Assembly (NCBI RefSeq): GCF_000717595.1
Contig: NZ_JNZO01000021.1
Coordinates: forward strand, 122,076 to 186,075
From: Streptomyces flavochromogenes
GTDB lineage: Bacteria; Actinomycetota; Actinomycetes; Streptomycetales; Streptomycetaceae
Reading direction: 5' to 3'
Length of the DNA stretch: 64,000 bases
Each line of letters starts with the position of its first letter. The first letter of the stretch is position 1. The position numbers and the translations under genes were made by a program. Positions 32,364-41,626 of this stretch are shown in pieces. The notes under the pieces are model-generated. The model searched no databases. It was not told where the DNA came from and was given only the letters and a program-made list of their open reading frames with translations.

Positions 32364-34835
32364 TCAGATCTCGACCGTGGTGGTCAGGCGGGCGTCCGTG
32401 AGGGAGTGCGCGGCCAGGACCTCGTAGGTTCCGGCGACGGGCGTCCAGTCGTTCGTCTCCTCGTCCCAGATCTCGAAGGCGCGGCGGGGCAGCTCGATCC
32501 GGGTCTCGACGGTCTCGCCGGGGCCCGCCGCGACGCTCGCGAAGCCGGCCAGCCAGCGGGCGGGGCGCTCCACGGAGTCGTCGACGGGTGCCAGGTAGAC
32601 CTGGACGACCTCGCGGCCCGCGCGGTCGCCGGTGTTGGTGAGCCGGACGGTGACGGTATCGGGGCCGGCCGTCAGGGCGTCGTAGGACCAGGTCGTGTAG
32701 CCGAGGCCGTGGCCGAAGGCGTACGCGGGGACGGCGCCGGCCTTGTCCCAGGCCCGGTATCCGATGAACACGCCCTCGGCGTAGTGGAGTTCGCCCTCGG
32801 TGGGGGTGGTCTCGGTGACGGGGACGTCGGCGAGGGCGACGGGCCAGGTGGTGGGGAGGCGGCCGCCGGGCTCCTCGGCGCCGGTGAGGACGTCGGCGAG
32901 GGCGGCGCCGCCCTCCTGGCCGGGGAACCAGCTGAGCAGGACCGCGGCCACGTCCTCGCGCCAGGGCAGTGCGACCGGGGAACCGGCGTTGACGACGACG
33001 ACGGTGTTCGGGTTGGCGGCGGCGACGGCCCGTACGAGGTCGTCCTGACGTCCGGGGAGGGCGAGGTCCTTGCGGTCGAAGCCCTCGGACTCGACGCGCT
33101 CGGTGGTGGCGACGACCACGACGGCGGTGTCGGCGGCGCGCGCCGCCTCGACGGCCTCGGCGATCAGTTCGTCGGGGTCACGTCGTGGACCGAGGTGGAC
33201 GAAGGAGAACATGACGGCCGGCAGCGGGGCCGCGAACTCCTTGTCGAGGGTGTGGAGCAGGGACACCTCGACGGTCTCCCCGGCGGTGAGCGCGACCCTG
33301 GCGCGCTCGACCGGGGAGCCGAAGAAGGCCTCGAAGGGATCCGTCTCGGGGCCCATGGCCTGCACGCCCTCGTAGACGGTCTCGCCGTCGACGGTGAGGG
33401 TGTAGGCGCCGAGACCGCGGGTGCCGAAGGAGTGCTCGCCGGACTCGCGCGGGGTGAAGGTGCCGACGACCTCGATGGAGGCGAGGGCCTCGTGGGTGAC
33501 GCCGGCCGGGAGGTCGTCGCCGATCCACTGGACCTGGCCGTTGGGCAGGGAGCCCTCGCCGAGCACGGCGCCGGAGGCGTCGCGGCAGCGGGCGCGGAGG
33601 GTGAACCCCTGATCGGCGGGCGCGAGTTCGTCGCTGGGGTCCGCACCGACGGTGAAGGTGAGCGCGCCCCCTTCGGGACCGGCCGCGAGGGCGGCGGCGA
33701 GGCCGTCCAACGGGGAGACGACGTGCTCGGGGAATACCTGGGCGGAGCCGCCGCCGAGGACGCGGGCGTCGCGGGCGGCGGCGCCGGAGAGGGCGACGGT
33801 CGCTCCTGCCGCGAGGGGCAGCGCGCCGTTCTCGTTGCGGACGAGGACGAAGCCGCGGCGGGCGATCTCGCGGGCGAGCGCGTCGCCGTCGAGAGCGGCC
33901 GGGGGTTCGGTGACGACCGGCGGGGCGCCTTCGAGGGCGCCGACGCGGGCGGCCAGCCGCAGGACGTTGCGTACGGCCGCGTCGACCGTGGACTCCTCGA
34001 CCTCGCCGACGCGGACGGCGGCGGCGAGCGCCTCGCCGTAGACGGTCTGCGGGCCGGGCATGGCGACGTCGAGGCCGCCTTCGATGTCGCCGGTGGTGGA
34101 GCGGGCGGCCATCCAGTCGGAGACGTTGTAGCCGTCGAAGCCCCACTCGCCGCGCAGGACCTCGTTCACGAGGTGGCGGTGCTCGGTCATGGTCACGCCG
34201 TTGACCTGGTTGTAGGCGGTCATGATGCCCCAGGGGTGGGCGTTCTTGACGATGGCCTCGAAGGGGGCGAGGTAGAGCTCGCGGAGGGGGCGCGGGGCGA
34301 TCCTGTTGTCGACGGTGAAGCGGTCGGTCTCGGCGTCGTTGGCGACGAAGTGCTTGACGGTGGTGCCGACGCCCCCGTCCTGGACGCCCTGGACGTAGCC
34401 GGTGCCGATGGCGCCGGTGAGGAAGGGGTCCTCGCTGTAGGCCTCGAAGTGGCGGCCGCCGAGCGGGGTGCGGTGGAGGTTGACCGTGGGCGCGAGCACG
34501 ACGTGGACGCCCTTGCGGCGGGCCTCCTGGGCGAGGAGGCGGCCGGCGCGGCGGGCGAGGGCGGGGTCCCAGGCGGCGGCGAGCGCGGTCGGGGACGGCA
34601 GGGCGACGGACGGGTCGTCGGCGGTCCAGCGGACGCCGCGGACGCCGATCGGGCCGTCGGACATGACCAGGGACGTCAGGCCGATCTCCGGCAGGGCGGG
34701 CAGGGACCACATGTCCTGGCCGCCGAGCAGCCGGGTTCTGGTGTCCAGGTCGAGCTTGGCGAGTGCCGTCTCGACGGCCTCTTCCCGTGCGGCGTCCGCC
34801 TCTGCCCGTGCCGTGCCCGCGCTGGTCTCCGTCAT
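32364..34835 (-). CDS. GH3 beta-glucosidase with PA14 insert
   Basis: An 823-residue glycoside hydrolase without a signal peptide, so probably cytoplasmic. The N-terminal GH3 barrel shows KHFVANDAETDR and the nucleophile Asp in GFDGYNVSDWMAARS; a PA14 domain lies at about 400-545; the second GH3 domain has VVVNAGSPVALPW; a fibronectin-III-like domain closes the protein. This layout is typical of beta-glucosidases that cleave short oligosaccharides. GAGGAGG lies seven bases before the ATG. The divergent TetR gene probably controls it. Confidence 0.95.
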   Translation of the reverse strand: MTETSAGTARAEADAAREEAVETALAKLDLDTRTRLLGGQDMWSLPALPEIGLTSLVMSDGPIGVRGVRWTADDPSVALPSPTALAAAWDPALARRAGRLLAQEARRKGVHVVLAPTVNLHRTPLGGRHFEAYSEDPFLTGAIGTGYVQGVQDGGVGTTVKHFVANDAETDRFTVDNRIAPRPLRELYLAPFEAIVKNAHPWGIMTAYNQVNGVTMTEHRHLVNEVLRGEWGFDGYNVSDWMAARSTTGDIEGGLDVAMPGPQTVYGEALAAAVRVGEVEESTVDAAVRNVLRLAARVGALEGAPPVVTEPPAALDGDALAREIARRGFVLVRNENGALPLAAGATVALSGAAARDARVLGGGSAQVFPEHVVSPLDGLAAALAAGPEGGALTFTVGADPSDELAPADQGFTLRARCRDASGAVLGEGSLPNGQVQWIGDDLPAGVTHEALASIEVVGTFTPRESGEHSFGTRGLGAYTLTVDGETVYEGVQAMGPETDPFEAFFGSPVERARVALTAGETVEVSLLHTLDKEFAAPLPAVMFSFVHLGPRRDPDELIAEAVEAARAADTAVVVVATTERVESEGFDRKDLALPGRQDDLVRAVAAANPNTVVVVNAGSPVALPWREDVAAVLLSWFPGQEGGAALADVLTGAEEPGGRLPTTWPVALADVPVTETTPTEGELHYAEGVFIGYRAWDKAGAVPAYAFGHGLGYTTWSYDALTAGPDTVTVRLTNTGDRAGREVVQVYLAPVDDSVERPARWLAGFASVAAGPGETVETRIELPRRAFEIWDEETNDWTPVAGTYEVLAAHSLTDARLTTTVEI

Positions 34836-34892
34836 GGCCGTACCTCCTCATTGACGTACCGATGACCCCGATGCCGTCATCGTGCCCCCACA

Positions 34893-34912
34893 CACCTGTA
34901 GATCGGTAGGTG
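34893..34912. promoter_or_regulatory. Palindrome between GH3 and tetR
   Basis: CACCTnnnGATCnnnAGGTG is symmetric over 20 bp, 58 bp upstream of the GH3 start and 74 bp upstream of tetR. It is a likely operator of the TetR protein. Confidence 0.6.
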
Positions 34913-34985
34913 ATGTTATCTCTTCGTTATTCTTGAGACGGGGTACGGTCCTGTCGGAAGCGACGATCTGAGAGGGGCCACGGCG

Positions 34986-35561
34986 ATGGTGCGGGCCAGG
35001 AGCGAGGAGCGGCGGGCGGACATCCTGCGCGCGGCCCTCGAAGTGATCGCCGAGCGCGGCTACCGGGGCGCCAGCCTCGGCTCCGTCGCCGAGCGCGTCG
35101 GGCTCACCCAGCAGGGGCTCCTGCACTACTTCCCGACGAAGGACGCGCTGCTCGTCGCCGTCCTGGAGGAGCGCGACCGCTGGGACACGAGCGGCGGCCG
35201 GGACCGCGACGGCTGGCGTCTCGACCTGCTCGAATCGCTCGTCGAGTACAACGCGATGCGGCCCGGCATCGTGCAGACCTTCTCCGCACTGCTCGGCGAG
35301 AGCGTGACGGACGGGCACCCGGCGCGGGAGTTCTTCACCGAGCGGTACGCACTGGTGCGGGCGAACATGGCACAGGTGCTGCGCCTGGAGTTCGGCGACA
35401 GGCTGCCGAGCGGGCTGAGCCCGGAGCGCGCGGCGCCGCTCCTGACGGCGGTGATGGACGGCCTCCAGTACCAGTGGCTCCTGGACCCGGCGGCGGTGGA
35501 CATGCCGGCCGCCTTCCGCGACTTCCTGCGTCTGCTGCACGGCGGCGGGTCGCGGCCGTAG
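34986..35561 (+). CDS. TetR-family regulator of the GH3 gene
   Basis: A 191-residue regulator. The helix-turn-helix is ILRAALEVIAERGYRGASLG and SVAERVGLTQQGLLHYFPTK; the C-terminal domain has GIVQTFSALLGESV. Sugar-enzyme genes with this type of TetR are often repressed in the absence of the sugar ligand. The ATG at 34986 is near GAGGGG. Located divergently from the GH3 glucosidase with a 20-bp palindrome between. Confidence 0.9.
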   Translation: MVRARSEERRADILRAALEVIAERGYRGASLGSVAERVGLTQQGLLHYFPTKDALLVAVLEERDRWDTSGGRDRDGWRLDLLESLVEYNAMRPGIVQTFSALLGESVTDGHPAREFFTERYALVRANMAQVLRLEFGDRLPSGLSPERAAPLLTAVMDGLQYQWLLDPAAVDMPAAFRDFLRLLHGGGSRP

Positions 35562-35678
35562 CCGCGCATCGCCGCCTGGGCACAGGGGGCGCGGGCGCGG
35601 GGCCGACGGGATGCGAACCCGCGGGGTCCGGACGCCCGGTCCGGCGACCGGCCGCTCGCCCCGGGCCCGGGGGGGCCG

Positions 35679-36485
35679 CTAGCGGGCAACGGCCGACAGG
35701 TCCTCGCCGAGCAGGGCGGGATCCGCCGTGAGGGCGGTGTGGACGGCCCGCAGGACGGGGAGTTCCGTCACCGCGGTCGCCAGGGCGACGTCCTTGGCGG
35801 CGAGGGCGACCGGGAAGTGCGAGCCGGTGGCGGTGGCGCGGCCGACGGCTCCCGCCAGCGGCCCCTCGGCGAGGGTCCGCAGTGCCAGCTCCCTGGGCAG
35901 GCCGAGCGAACCGGCGAGGGCCAGGGCCTCGGCGACCAGGGCGACACCGCCGATGGCGGCGTTGATGAGGACCAGCTTGAGGGCGGCACCGGTGCCCGGG
36001 CCGCCGCACGGGGTGACCGTGCCCAGACGGTCGAGGACGGCGGCGACGGGAGCGGTGTCGCCACCCGCGAGGATCAGCAGCTTGCCCGCGGCGGCCCGGT
36101 CCACGCTGCCCATGACGGGCGCGTCGATCAGCGTGACCCCGTCGGGAAGCCGGGCGGCGAGGCCGCGGACGGCGTCGGGGCCGATGGTCGAGGTGTCGAT
36201 CCAGTGGGTGCCGGGGCGCAGCGCCGGGACGATGGCGTCGGCGACGGCGAAGGCGGCGGCCGGGTCCGCAAGCATGGTGATGACGACGTCGGCCTCCCGG
36301 ACGGCCTCTGCGGGGCTCGCGGCGAGGACGGCGCCATCCGCGACCAGCGCGTCCGCCTTGGCGGCCGTGCGGTTCCAGACGGTCGACGGGTGCCCCGCGT
36401 CGAGGAGTCGGCGGGCCATCGGGAGGCCCATGGAACCGAGGCCGATGAAGGCGATCTTCTGTCGCGTGCTGTCCGTGGCGTTCAT
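35679..36485 (-). CDS. NAD(P)-dependent 3-hydroxyacid dehydrogenase-like protein
   Basis: A 268-residue oxidoreductase of the 6-phosphogluconate/3-hydroxyisobutyrate dehydrogenase superfamily. The Rossmann motif is [37 protein letters not shown] is the substrate loop; the catalytic Lys should be in [14 protein letters not shown]. It is somewhat short for the family (usually about 290). It is divergent from a LysR gene across about 50 bp. The substrate could be a beta-hydroxyacid or an imine; not decidable here. Confidence 0.88.
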   Translation of the reverse strand: MNATDSTRQKIAFIGLGSMGLPMARRLLDAGHPSTVWNRTAAKADALVADGAVLAASPAEAVREADVVITMLADPAAAFAVADAIVPALRPGTHWIDTSTIGPDAVRGLAARLPDGVTLIDAPVMGSVDRAAAGKLLILAGGDTAPVAAVLDRLGTVTPCGGPGTGAALKLVLINAAIGGVALVAEALALAGSLGLPRELALRTLAEGPLAGAVGRATATGSHFPVALAAKDVALATAVTELPVLRAVHTALTADPALLGEDLSAVAR

Positions 36486-36534
36486 GAGGACGACGCTAGG
36501 CCCGGCCCTCCCATGCGACAAGCGAATGTCTAGC

Positions 36535-37473
36535 ATGGCAGCCATGCCCCATGGTCATGTCCTGTACGAGGTCTTCCTCGCCGTCGCCCGCGAGGGGTCC
36601 TTCACCGCCGCCGCCCGCGCCCTCGGCTACACCCAGTCCGCCGTCTCGCGCCAGGTCCAGGCCCTGGAGGACGAGACGGGCTCGGTCCTGTTCGAGCGGC
36701 TGCCGCGCGGGGTGCGCCCGACCGAGGCGGGCCGGGTGCTGCTGCCGCACGCCGAGGCCGTACGGGACCGACTGCTCGCGGCCCGGGCCGACCTCGTCGC
36801 GCTGCGCACCCTGGAGGGCGGGCTGCTTCGGCTCGGGTCGTTCTCCAGCGCCAACGCGGCGCTCGTCCCCCGTACGCAGGCCGCGTTCCGCACCCGGCAT
36901 CCGGGGGTGACGGTCACCCGCACCGAAGGCCCGTCCGTGAAGCATCTGGGGCAGCTCGCCGCCGGGGAGCAGGACCTCGCGGTGGTCGCCCCGGCGCCGG
37001 CCACACCGCCGCCGGAGGGCGTGATGCTCCATCACCTCCTGGACGAACCGATGCTGGTGGCCCTGGAGCGGGGTCATCCGTACGCGGGCCGGCGGGCGGT
37101 GCGGCTGGCCGAGCTGGCCGACGAGGAGTGGATCGTCGGCGCCGAGCGACTGGAGGACACCCTCTTCCGCCCGGCCGTCGCCGCCGGGTTCCGGCCGCGT
37201 ACCGGACTCCTCGCACACGACTGGATCGCCAAGCTCGGCGCGGTCGCCGCCGGTCTCGGCATCACCCTCGTCCCGGCGCTCGCGGCGGCGTCCGTCCCCC
37301 GGGAGGTCGCGCTCGTCACGATCCACCCGGACGACGTCCCGTACCGCCGGGTCTGTGCGGCGACCCCGCCGACGCCGACCGCCGCGGCGGCCGCCTTCCT
37401 GGGGCTGCTGCGGGAGACGGCGGAGGCGATGCGCCGGTCCCGGGGGTTACCGGGCGGCGGTCGGGCGGGATGA
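36535..37473 (+). CDS. LysR-family regulator
   Basis: About 312 residues. The winged helix-turn-helix is [20 protein letters not shown] and [20 protein letters not shown], then [12 protein letters not shown]; the effector domain follows. ATGs at 36535, 36544 and 36553 are all possible and none has a ribosome site, suggesting a leaderless mRNA. As a divergent neighbour of the dehydrogenase it probably regulates that gene. Its stop is 7 bp before the nitrilase-family gene, so the two are likely cotranscribed. Confidence 0.92.
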   Translation: MAAMPHGHVLYEVFLAVAREGSFTAAARALGYTQSAVSRQVQALEDETGSVLFERLPRGVRPTEAGRVLLPHAEAVRDRLLAARADLVALRTLEGGLLRLGSFSSANAALVPRTQAAFRTRHPGVTVTRTEGPSVKHLGQLAAGEQDLAVVAPAPATPPPEGVMLHHLLDEPMLVALERGHPYAGRRAVRLAELADEEWIVGAERLEDTLFRPAVAAGFRPRTGLLAHDWIAKLGAVAAGLGITLVPALAAASVPREVALVTIHPDDVPYRRVCAATPPTPTAAAAAFLGLLRETAEAMRRSRGLPGGGRAG

Positions 37474-37480
37474 TGGGGGC

Positions 37481-38194
37481 ATGATCGTCGCAGCCACCCA
37501 GTTCGCCCCGGTCGCCGGGGACATCGCCGCCAACGTGCGGACCATCGCCGGGCTGATCCGGGCCGCCGGGGCCGAGGGGGCCCGGGTGGTCGTCTTCGCC
37601 GAGCTCTGCCTCAGCGGGTACGAGCCGACCCTGATCCGGGACACCCCGGACCTGGTCCTCGCCGAGGACGACCCCCGGCTCGAACCCGTACGGGAGGCCT
37701 GCCGGGAGGTGTCGGCCGCGGCCGTCGTCAACGGGCCGGTGCGGACGGCGGACGGCCGGTTCGCGGTCACGACGCTGGTCATCGGCGCGGAGGGCGAGCT
37801 CCTCGCCCGGTACGACAAGCAGCATCTGTACGGGATCGAGCAGGAGGTCTTCGCGCCGGGCACGACGGACGGGCGGTTCGCGCTCGACGGGGTCCGGTTC
37901 GCGACGGCCACCTGCTACGACAACCGCTTCCCCGAGCTGGCCGAGCGCGCCGCCGCCGACGGCTGCGCGGTGTACCTGGCGAGCTCGGTGCTCTCCGCGG
38001 ACAACGACTCGTTCGAGACGGTGTACCCGGTGCGGGCCCGGGACTTCGGCCTGTACGTGGTGCTCGGCAATGTCCTCGGGGCCAACGAGGACGGCGTGGG
38101 AGGCGGCGGCGCCGGGGGCTGGGGCCCGGACGGCGAGCGGATCGCCGACGCGGGCCCGGACAAGCCGGGGTTCGTGCTCGCCGACCTCGGCTGA
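37481..38194 (+). CDS. Carbon-nitrogen hydrolase (nitrilase superfamily)
   Basis: A 237-residue amidase-type enzyme. The Glu-Lys-Cys triad is visible: Glu in VVFAELCLSGYEP, Lys in YDKQHLYGIEQE, and Cys in TATCYDNRFPE. It hydrolyses a C-N bond of an amide or carbamoyl compound; the physiological substrate is not evident. The ATG is seven bases after the lysR stop. It ends in a strong hairpin terminator. Confidence 0.92.
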   Translation: MIVAATQFAPVAGDIAANVRTIAGLIRAAGAEGARVVVFAELCLSGYEPTLIRDTPDLVLAEDDPRLEPVREACREVSAAAVVNGPVRTADGRFAVTTLVIGAEGELLARYDKQHLYGIEQEVFAPGTTDGRFALDGVRFATATCYDNRFPELAERAAADGCAVYLASSVLSADNDSFETVYPVRARDFGLYVVLGNVLGANEDGVGGGGAGGWGPDGERIADAGPDKPGFVLADLG

Positions 38195-38216
38195 CGACGA
38201 ACCGGCTCATGAGAAA

Positions 38217-38253
38217 GAGCCGGGCGGCCGTGGGACATTCGGCCGCCCGGCTC
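38217..38253 (+). terminator. Terminator after the nitrilase-family gene
   Basis: A 14-bp perfect stem, GAGCCGGGCGGCCG with CGGCCGCCCGGCTC, 22 bp after the stop. Confidence 0.85.
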
Positions 38254-38258
38254 CGGAC

Positions 38259-38290
38259 CGCCGTCACGGAACCCCCGGTCCGTGACGGCG
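38259..38290 (-). terminator. Terminator after the M4 protease gene
   Basis: A 12-bp perfect stem, CGCCGTCACGGA with TCCGTGACGGCG, just past the protease stop on the minus strand and back to back with the preceding terminator. Confidence 0.8.
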
Positions 38291-38301
38291 CCCCGTCCCC
38301 G

Positions 38302-40488
38302 TTACGGGGCGCTCAGGCCCAGCGTGTACGCGCCGGAGCCGCTGTACGCGTGGACGATGTAGCGGTAGTAGCCCGCGGTGCCGTAGTAGCTGGTGTCCTC
38401 GTCGGCCGTCGCGGTGCCGCCGACGGCGACGTCCGCCCAGCCCGCGCCGTTCCACTTCTGCAGGTAGAGGTCGTAGTCCTTGCCGGCCGGGCCGCGCAGG
38501 CAGCCCACGTGGGTGCCGGAGGTGGCCGAGTAGTAGTACGAGCCGTCGGGCTGGACCGCGGTCTGGCCGGAGGTCAGGCTGCCCTGGTAGGTGTACTCGG
38601 AGTCGGCGCAGCCCGTGGGCGGGGTCGTGGTGCCGACCGACAACTGGTAGGTGACGGTGTGGGTGGCGGAGCCCGTGCCGGTGACCGTGATCGGGTAGGT
38701 GCCGTTGGCCGTGCCCGCCGCGACCTGCACGGTCATCGTCGACGCGTTGCCAGAGGTCACCGACGCCGGGCTGAAGGAGACCGTGACACCGCTCGGGGCG
38801 CCGCTCGCGGAGAGCTGGACGGTCTGCGCGCTGCCGCCGGTGGTGCTGGTGTTCACCGTGGAGGTGACGGAGGCACCGGCCTGGACCGAGCCCGAGGACG
38901 GGTTCAGGGCGAGCGAGAAGTCCGGGGTGGTGGTGCCGCCGCAGTCGGTCTCACCGGACTGGGCGGGGACGCCGATCGCGTTCCAGGCGGCCTTCACCGC
39001 GTTGCACTCGGTGCTGCCGTAGGTGTTCTTGGCGCTGGTCAGGGTCGCCCGGCGGGCGGCGAGGTGGTTCCAGGAGGAGGTCTTCATGAGCAGGGCGCCC
39101 ATGAAGATCTTGCCGGCCTTCTGGATGCCGATGCCGGTCACGGAGGACGGACCGCCGGAACATATGGGGCTGTTGGGCTTGCCGCCGCCCGGGTTGGAGC
39201 CCTCGGCGAGCAGGTAGAACCAGTGGTTCTGCGGTCCGGCCGCGGCGTGCACCTCGGTGCCCGAGTTCAACTGGGGGTAGCAGTTGGGGTCGTTGCCGAC
39301 GAGCGAGGGGTTGTACATGTTCCGGATCGGCTTGCCGTCGCCGAAGAAGTTGACCTTCTCGCCGACCGTGTAGTCCGGGGTGTCGTTCGGGTTGTTGGCG
39401 TAGTGCTCGGTGAGCGCGCCGAAGATGTCGCCGGTGGACTCGTTGAGCCCGCCGTTCTCGTTGGAGGAGCCGGCGCTGCCCGGGGTCCGGTCGAAGATCT
39501 CGTGGCCGTACTCGTGCGCCACGACGTCGATGCCGGTGAGCTGGTTCGAGCCGGTCTGGGCTCGCCCGTAGGTCGTCTTCGTGCCGTCGTAGTAGGCGTT
39601 GACCTCGGAGAGCCCGGCGCGGGCCGGGACCATGCCGCCCTGGCCGTTCTGGCCGTTGTAGCCGAACCACTCCTTGAGCATGGAGTGTTCCTTCTGCGCC
39701 GCGTACATGATGTCGACGCAGGCGGTCACCAGGTCGTTGGCGCCGTTGTTGCCCCAGGGCGAGGAGCCCGTGTACGCGCTGCCGTTCTGCCCGCCGCACT
39801 TGAAGCCGCCGCGGCTGGTGTCGGTCATGGAGCTCGCGGCGGTGTCGATGGTGACGTTGCCGTTGTGGTAGCCGCGGCCGTCGGCGTGCAGGATCTTGTC
39901 GGTGGCCCGGGCGATGGTGCCGGTACCGGCGTCGACGTAGGTGTCGAGGGAGCTCGGAGCGTCCTGCGCGGTCCGGCCGATGACCAGGGTGCGCCAGGTC
40001 AGCACGGCCTTGCCGCCCTTGAGGAGCACGGTCAGCTCGGGGGCGCTCGCGCTCTCCACCGAGGCCAGCTGCTTGCGGGCGGTGGCCAGGGCCGCGGCGG
40101 CGGTCACCTTCGCCCGGGTGGAGACCTTGATGGCGGGCGCCGGGGCGCCGGTGACCTCGCGGACCTTGCCGGAGCTGTCGGAGACGACGACCGCGTCGCC
40201 GCCGGCGACCGGGAGGCCGCGGTAGGTGCGCTCGTACGAGGCGTAGTACAGGCCGTTCGTCCAGGGGGTGACGGACGTGCGGACGAGGTCCTCGTCGGCG
40301 CCGTGCCGGAGCTCGTCGAGGCCGCTGGCCGCTGCGCCGTCGGCGGCGGCGAGCGCGAGGGACCTGCCGTGGCCCGGGGGTACGGGCTGCGCCTGCGGGG
40401 CCGCGGTGGCGGTGCCGGCGAGGGCGGTCGCGAGGCTCGCCGAGAGCGCCAGGGCGGCCACGGCCGCCGTGATTCTGCTGGGGTGCAA
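38302..40488 (-). CDS. Secreted M4 (thermolysin-like) metalloprotease with PPC domain
   Basis: A 728-residue extracellular protease. A signal peptide (core VAALALSASLATALAGTA) precedes an FTP/PepSY propeptide; the catalytic domain has the zinc motif HEYGH (His325, His329) and a downstream NESTGDIFGAL Glu. After it come an Ig-like domain (about 530-625) and a C-terminal PPC domain (GCADSEYTYQGSLTSG... to the end), both usually removed or used for substrate binding. The start appears to be TTG at 40488 with GGAG six bases upstream. The divergent LysR gene and palindrome point to specific regulation. Confidence 0.95.
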   Translation of the reverse strand: MHPSRITAAVAALALSASLATALAGTATAAPQAQPVPPGHGRSLALAAADGAAASGLDELRHGADEDLVRTSVTPWTNGLYYASYERTYRGLPVAGGDAVVVSDSSGKVREVTGAPAPAIKVSTRAKVTAAAALATARKQLASVESASAPELTVLLKGGKAVLTWRTLVIGRTAQDAPSSLDTYVDAGTGTIARATDKILHADGRGYHNGNVTIDTAASSMTDTSRGGFKCGGQNGSAYTGSSPWGNNGANDLVTACVDIMYAAQKEHSMLKEWFGYNGQNGQGGMVPARAGLSEVNAYYDGTKTTYGRAQTGSNQLTGIDVVAHEYGHEIFDRTPGSAGSSNENGGLNESTGDIFGALTEHYANNPNDTPDYTVGEKVNFFGDGKPIRNMYNPSLVGNDPNCYPQLNSGTEVHAAAGPQNHWFYLLAEGSNPGGGKPNSPICSGGPSSVTGIGIQKAGKIFMGALLMKTSSWNHLAARRATLTSAKNTYGSTECNAVKAAWNAIGVPAQSGETDCGGTTTPDFSLALNPSSGSVQAGASVTSTVNTSTTGGSAQTVQLSASGAPSGVTVSFSPASVTSGNASTMTVQVAAGTANGTYPITVTGTGSATHTVTYQLSVGTTTPPTGCADSEYTYQGSLTSGQTAVQPDGSYYYSATSGTHVGCLRGPAGKDYDLYLQKWNGAGWADVAVGGTATADEDTSYYGTAGYYRYIVHAYSGSGAYTLGLSAP

Positions 40489-40583
40489 CGTCTGCTCCGA
40501 TCGGGGTGGGATCGTGGTGGGGGAGACGGATCGTCGCGCCGAGTATGGGCGTGGACATGACTGGTTAGGGACATCTCATCCGG

Positions 40584-40601
40584 CATAAGGCGCGGGTTAT
40601 G
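40584..40601. promoter_or_regulatory. LysR-type operator between the protease and lysR
   Basis: CATAA and TTATG form an 18-bp inverted repeat with an 8-bp centre, fitting the LysR T-N11-A rule. It is 34 bp before lysR and about 95 bp from the protease start. Confidence 0.65.
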
Positions 40602-40634
40602 GTGCGGCCGCGCGGTGCTGCGTACGCTGCTGAA

Positions 40635-41597
40635 ATGCAGCTGGAGTTGAGGCATCTCGAGGCCGTCTGCCGGATAGCGGAAGCGGGCAGTCTGGGCCGC
40701 GCGGCCGGGCGGCTCGGGGTCTCCCAGCCGGCGCTCTCCGCGCAGCTCCGGCGCATCGAGCGGGTCGCGGGCGGGGAGCTCTTCCTGCGCGGCCGGCACG
40801 GCGTGGAGCCCACCCCGCTGGGCGAGTTCGTCCTCTCCAAGGCGCGGCTCGTCCTCGGTGAGATGGACGCCCTCGCCGCCGGGGCGCGGGCCGTCGCCCC
40901 CGGCACCCCGCTGCGGCTCGGCTGCATCCTGCTCGTGCTGGTCGACGGGCTGCTCGGGCAGCTGGAGCGGGTGATGGCCGGTCAGGACATCTCGGTGACC
41001 GTGGAGCACTCGGCGACCACCCTGACCCGGCAGCTCGGCGCGGGCCGGTACGACGCCGTGCTGTACGGAGAGGTCAACGAGCACGAGGTCGCCCTGCCCC
41101 AGGGCACCACGGCCAGGACCCTGGTCCCCAGGGAGCCGTTCTGCGTGCGCCTCTCGGCCGCGCACCCGCTGGCCGGAAAGGACCGGATCGCGCTGGCCGA
41201 GCTGGCCGGCGAGTCCTGGATGACGCTGGTGGAGGACGATGACGGAGGGCCCGAGGCGCTGGTCGCCGCGTGCGCGAAGGCCGGGTTCACGCCCTCACTG
41301 CGGCACCGGGTCGCCGACCGGAAGATGCATTACGACCTGATCGCCTCCGGCCGGGCGATCTCCATGAGCCAGCCGACGGCCCCGTACGCGGAGGGCACGG
41401 TCCTGCGCCCGCTGGAGGGCGATCCGGTCCTGGGCCGGATCCGGCTGGCCTGGAACAGGGCGGCGGTCCCCGCCCGGCAGGCCGAGCTGCTGTACCGGGC
41501 GGCGGTCCACGCCTATCTGGCGAACGTCGACAACAACGCCTTCTACCGGGAGTGGTGGGACGCCCGCCCGGAACTGCACCCGGTCCTCGACGCCTGA
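40635..41597 (+). CDS. LysR-family regulator, divergent from the protease
   Basis: A 320-residue protein. The helix-turn-helix is LEAVCRIAEAGSLGRAAGRL and GVSQPALSAQLRRIERVAGG. The layout resembles the snpR/mprR regulators that activate divergent neutral-protease genes in Streptomyces, although those control small M7 proteases and this neighbour is an M4 enzyme. The ATG at 40635 has no clear ribosome site. A palindrome 34 bp upstream is its likely binding site. Confidence 0.92.
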   Translation: MQLELRHLEAVCRIAEAGSLGRAAGRLGVSQPALSAQLRRIERVAGGELFLRGRHGVEPTPLGEFVLSKARLVLGEMDALAAGARAVAPGTPLRLGCILLVLVDGLLGQLERVMAGQDISVTVEHSATTLTRQLGAGRYDAVLYGEVNEHEVALPQGTTARTLVPREPFCVRLSAAHPLAGKDRIALAELAGESWMTLVEDDDGGPEALVAACAKAGFTPSLRHRVADRKMHYDLIASGRAISMSQPTAPYAEGTVLRPLEGDPVLGRIRLAWNRAAVPARQAELLYRAAVHAYLANVDNNAFYREWWDARPELHPVLDA

Positions 41598-41626
41598 GCC
41601 GGCGCCGGGGACCGGGTGCGTACGGC

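Noticed and set aside
38209-40560. A 783-codon plus-strand open frame
   Set aside because: Antisense shadow of the M4 protease, whose signal peptide and HEYGH motif are clear.
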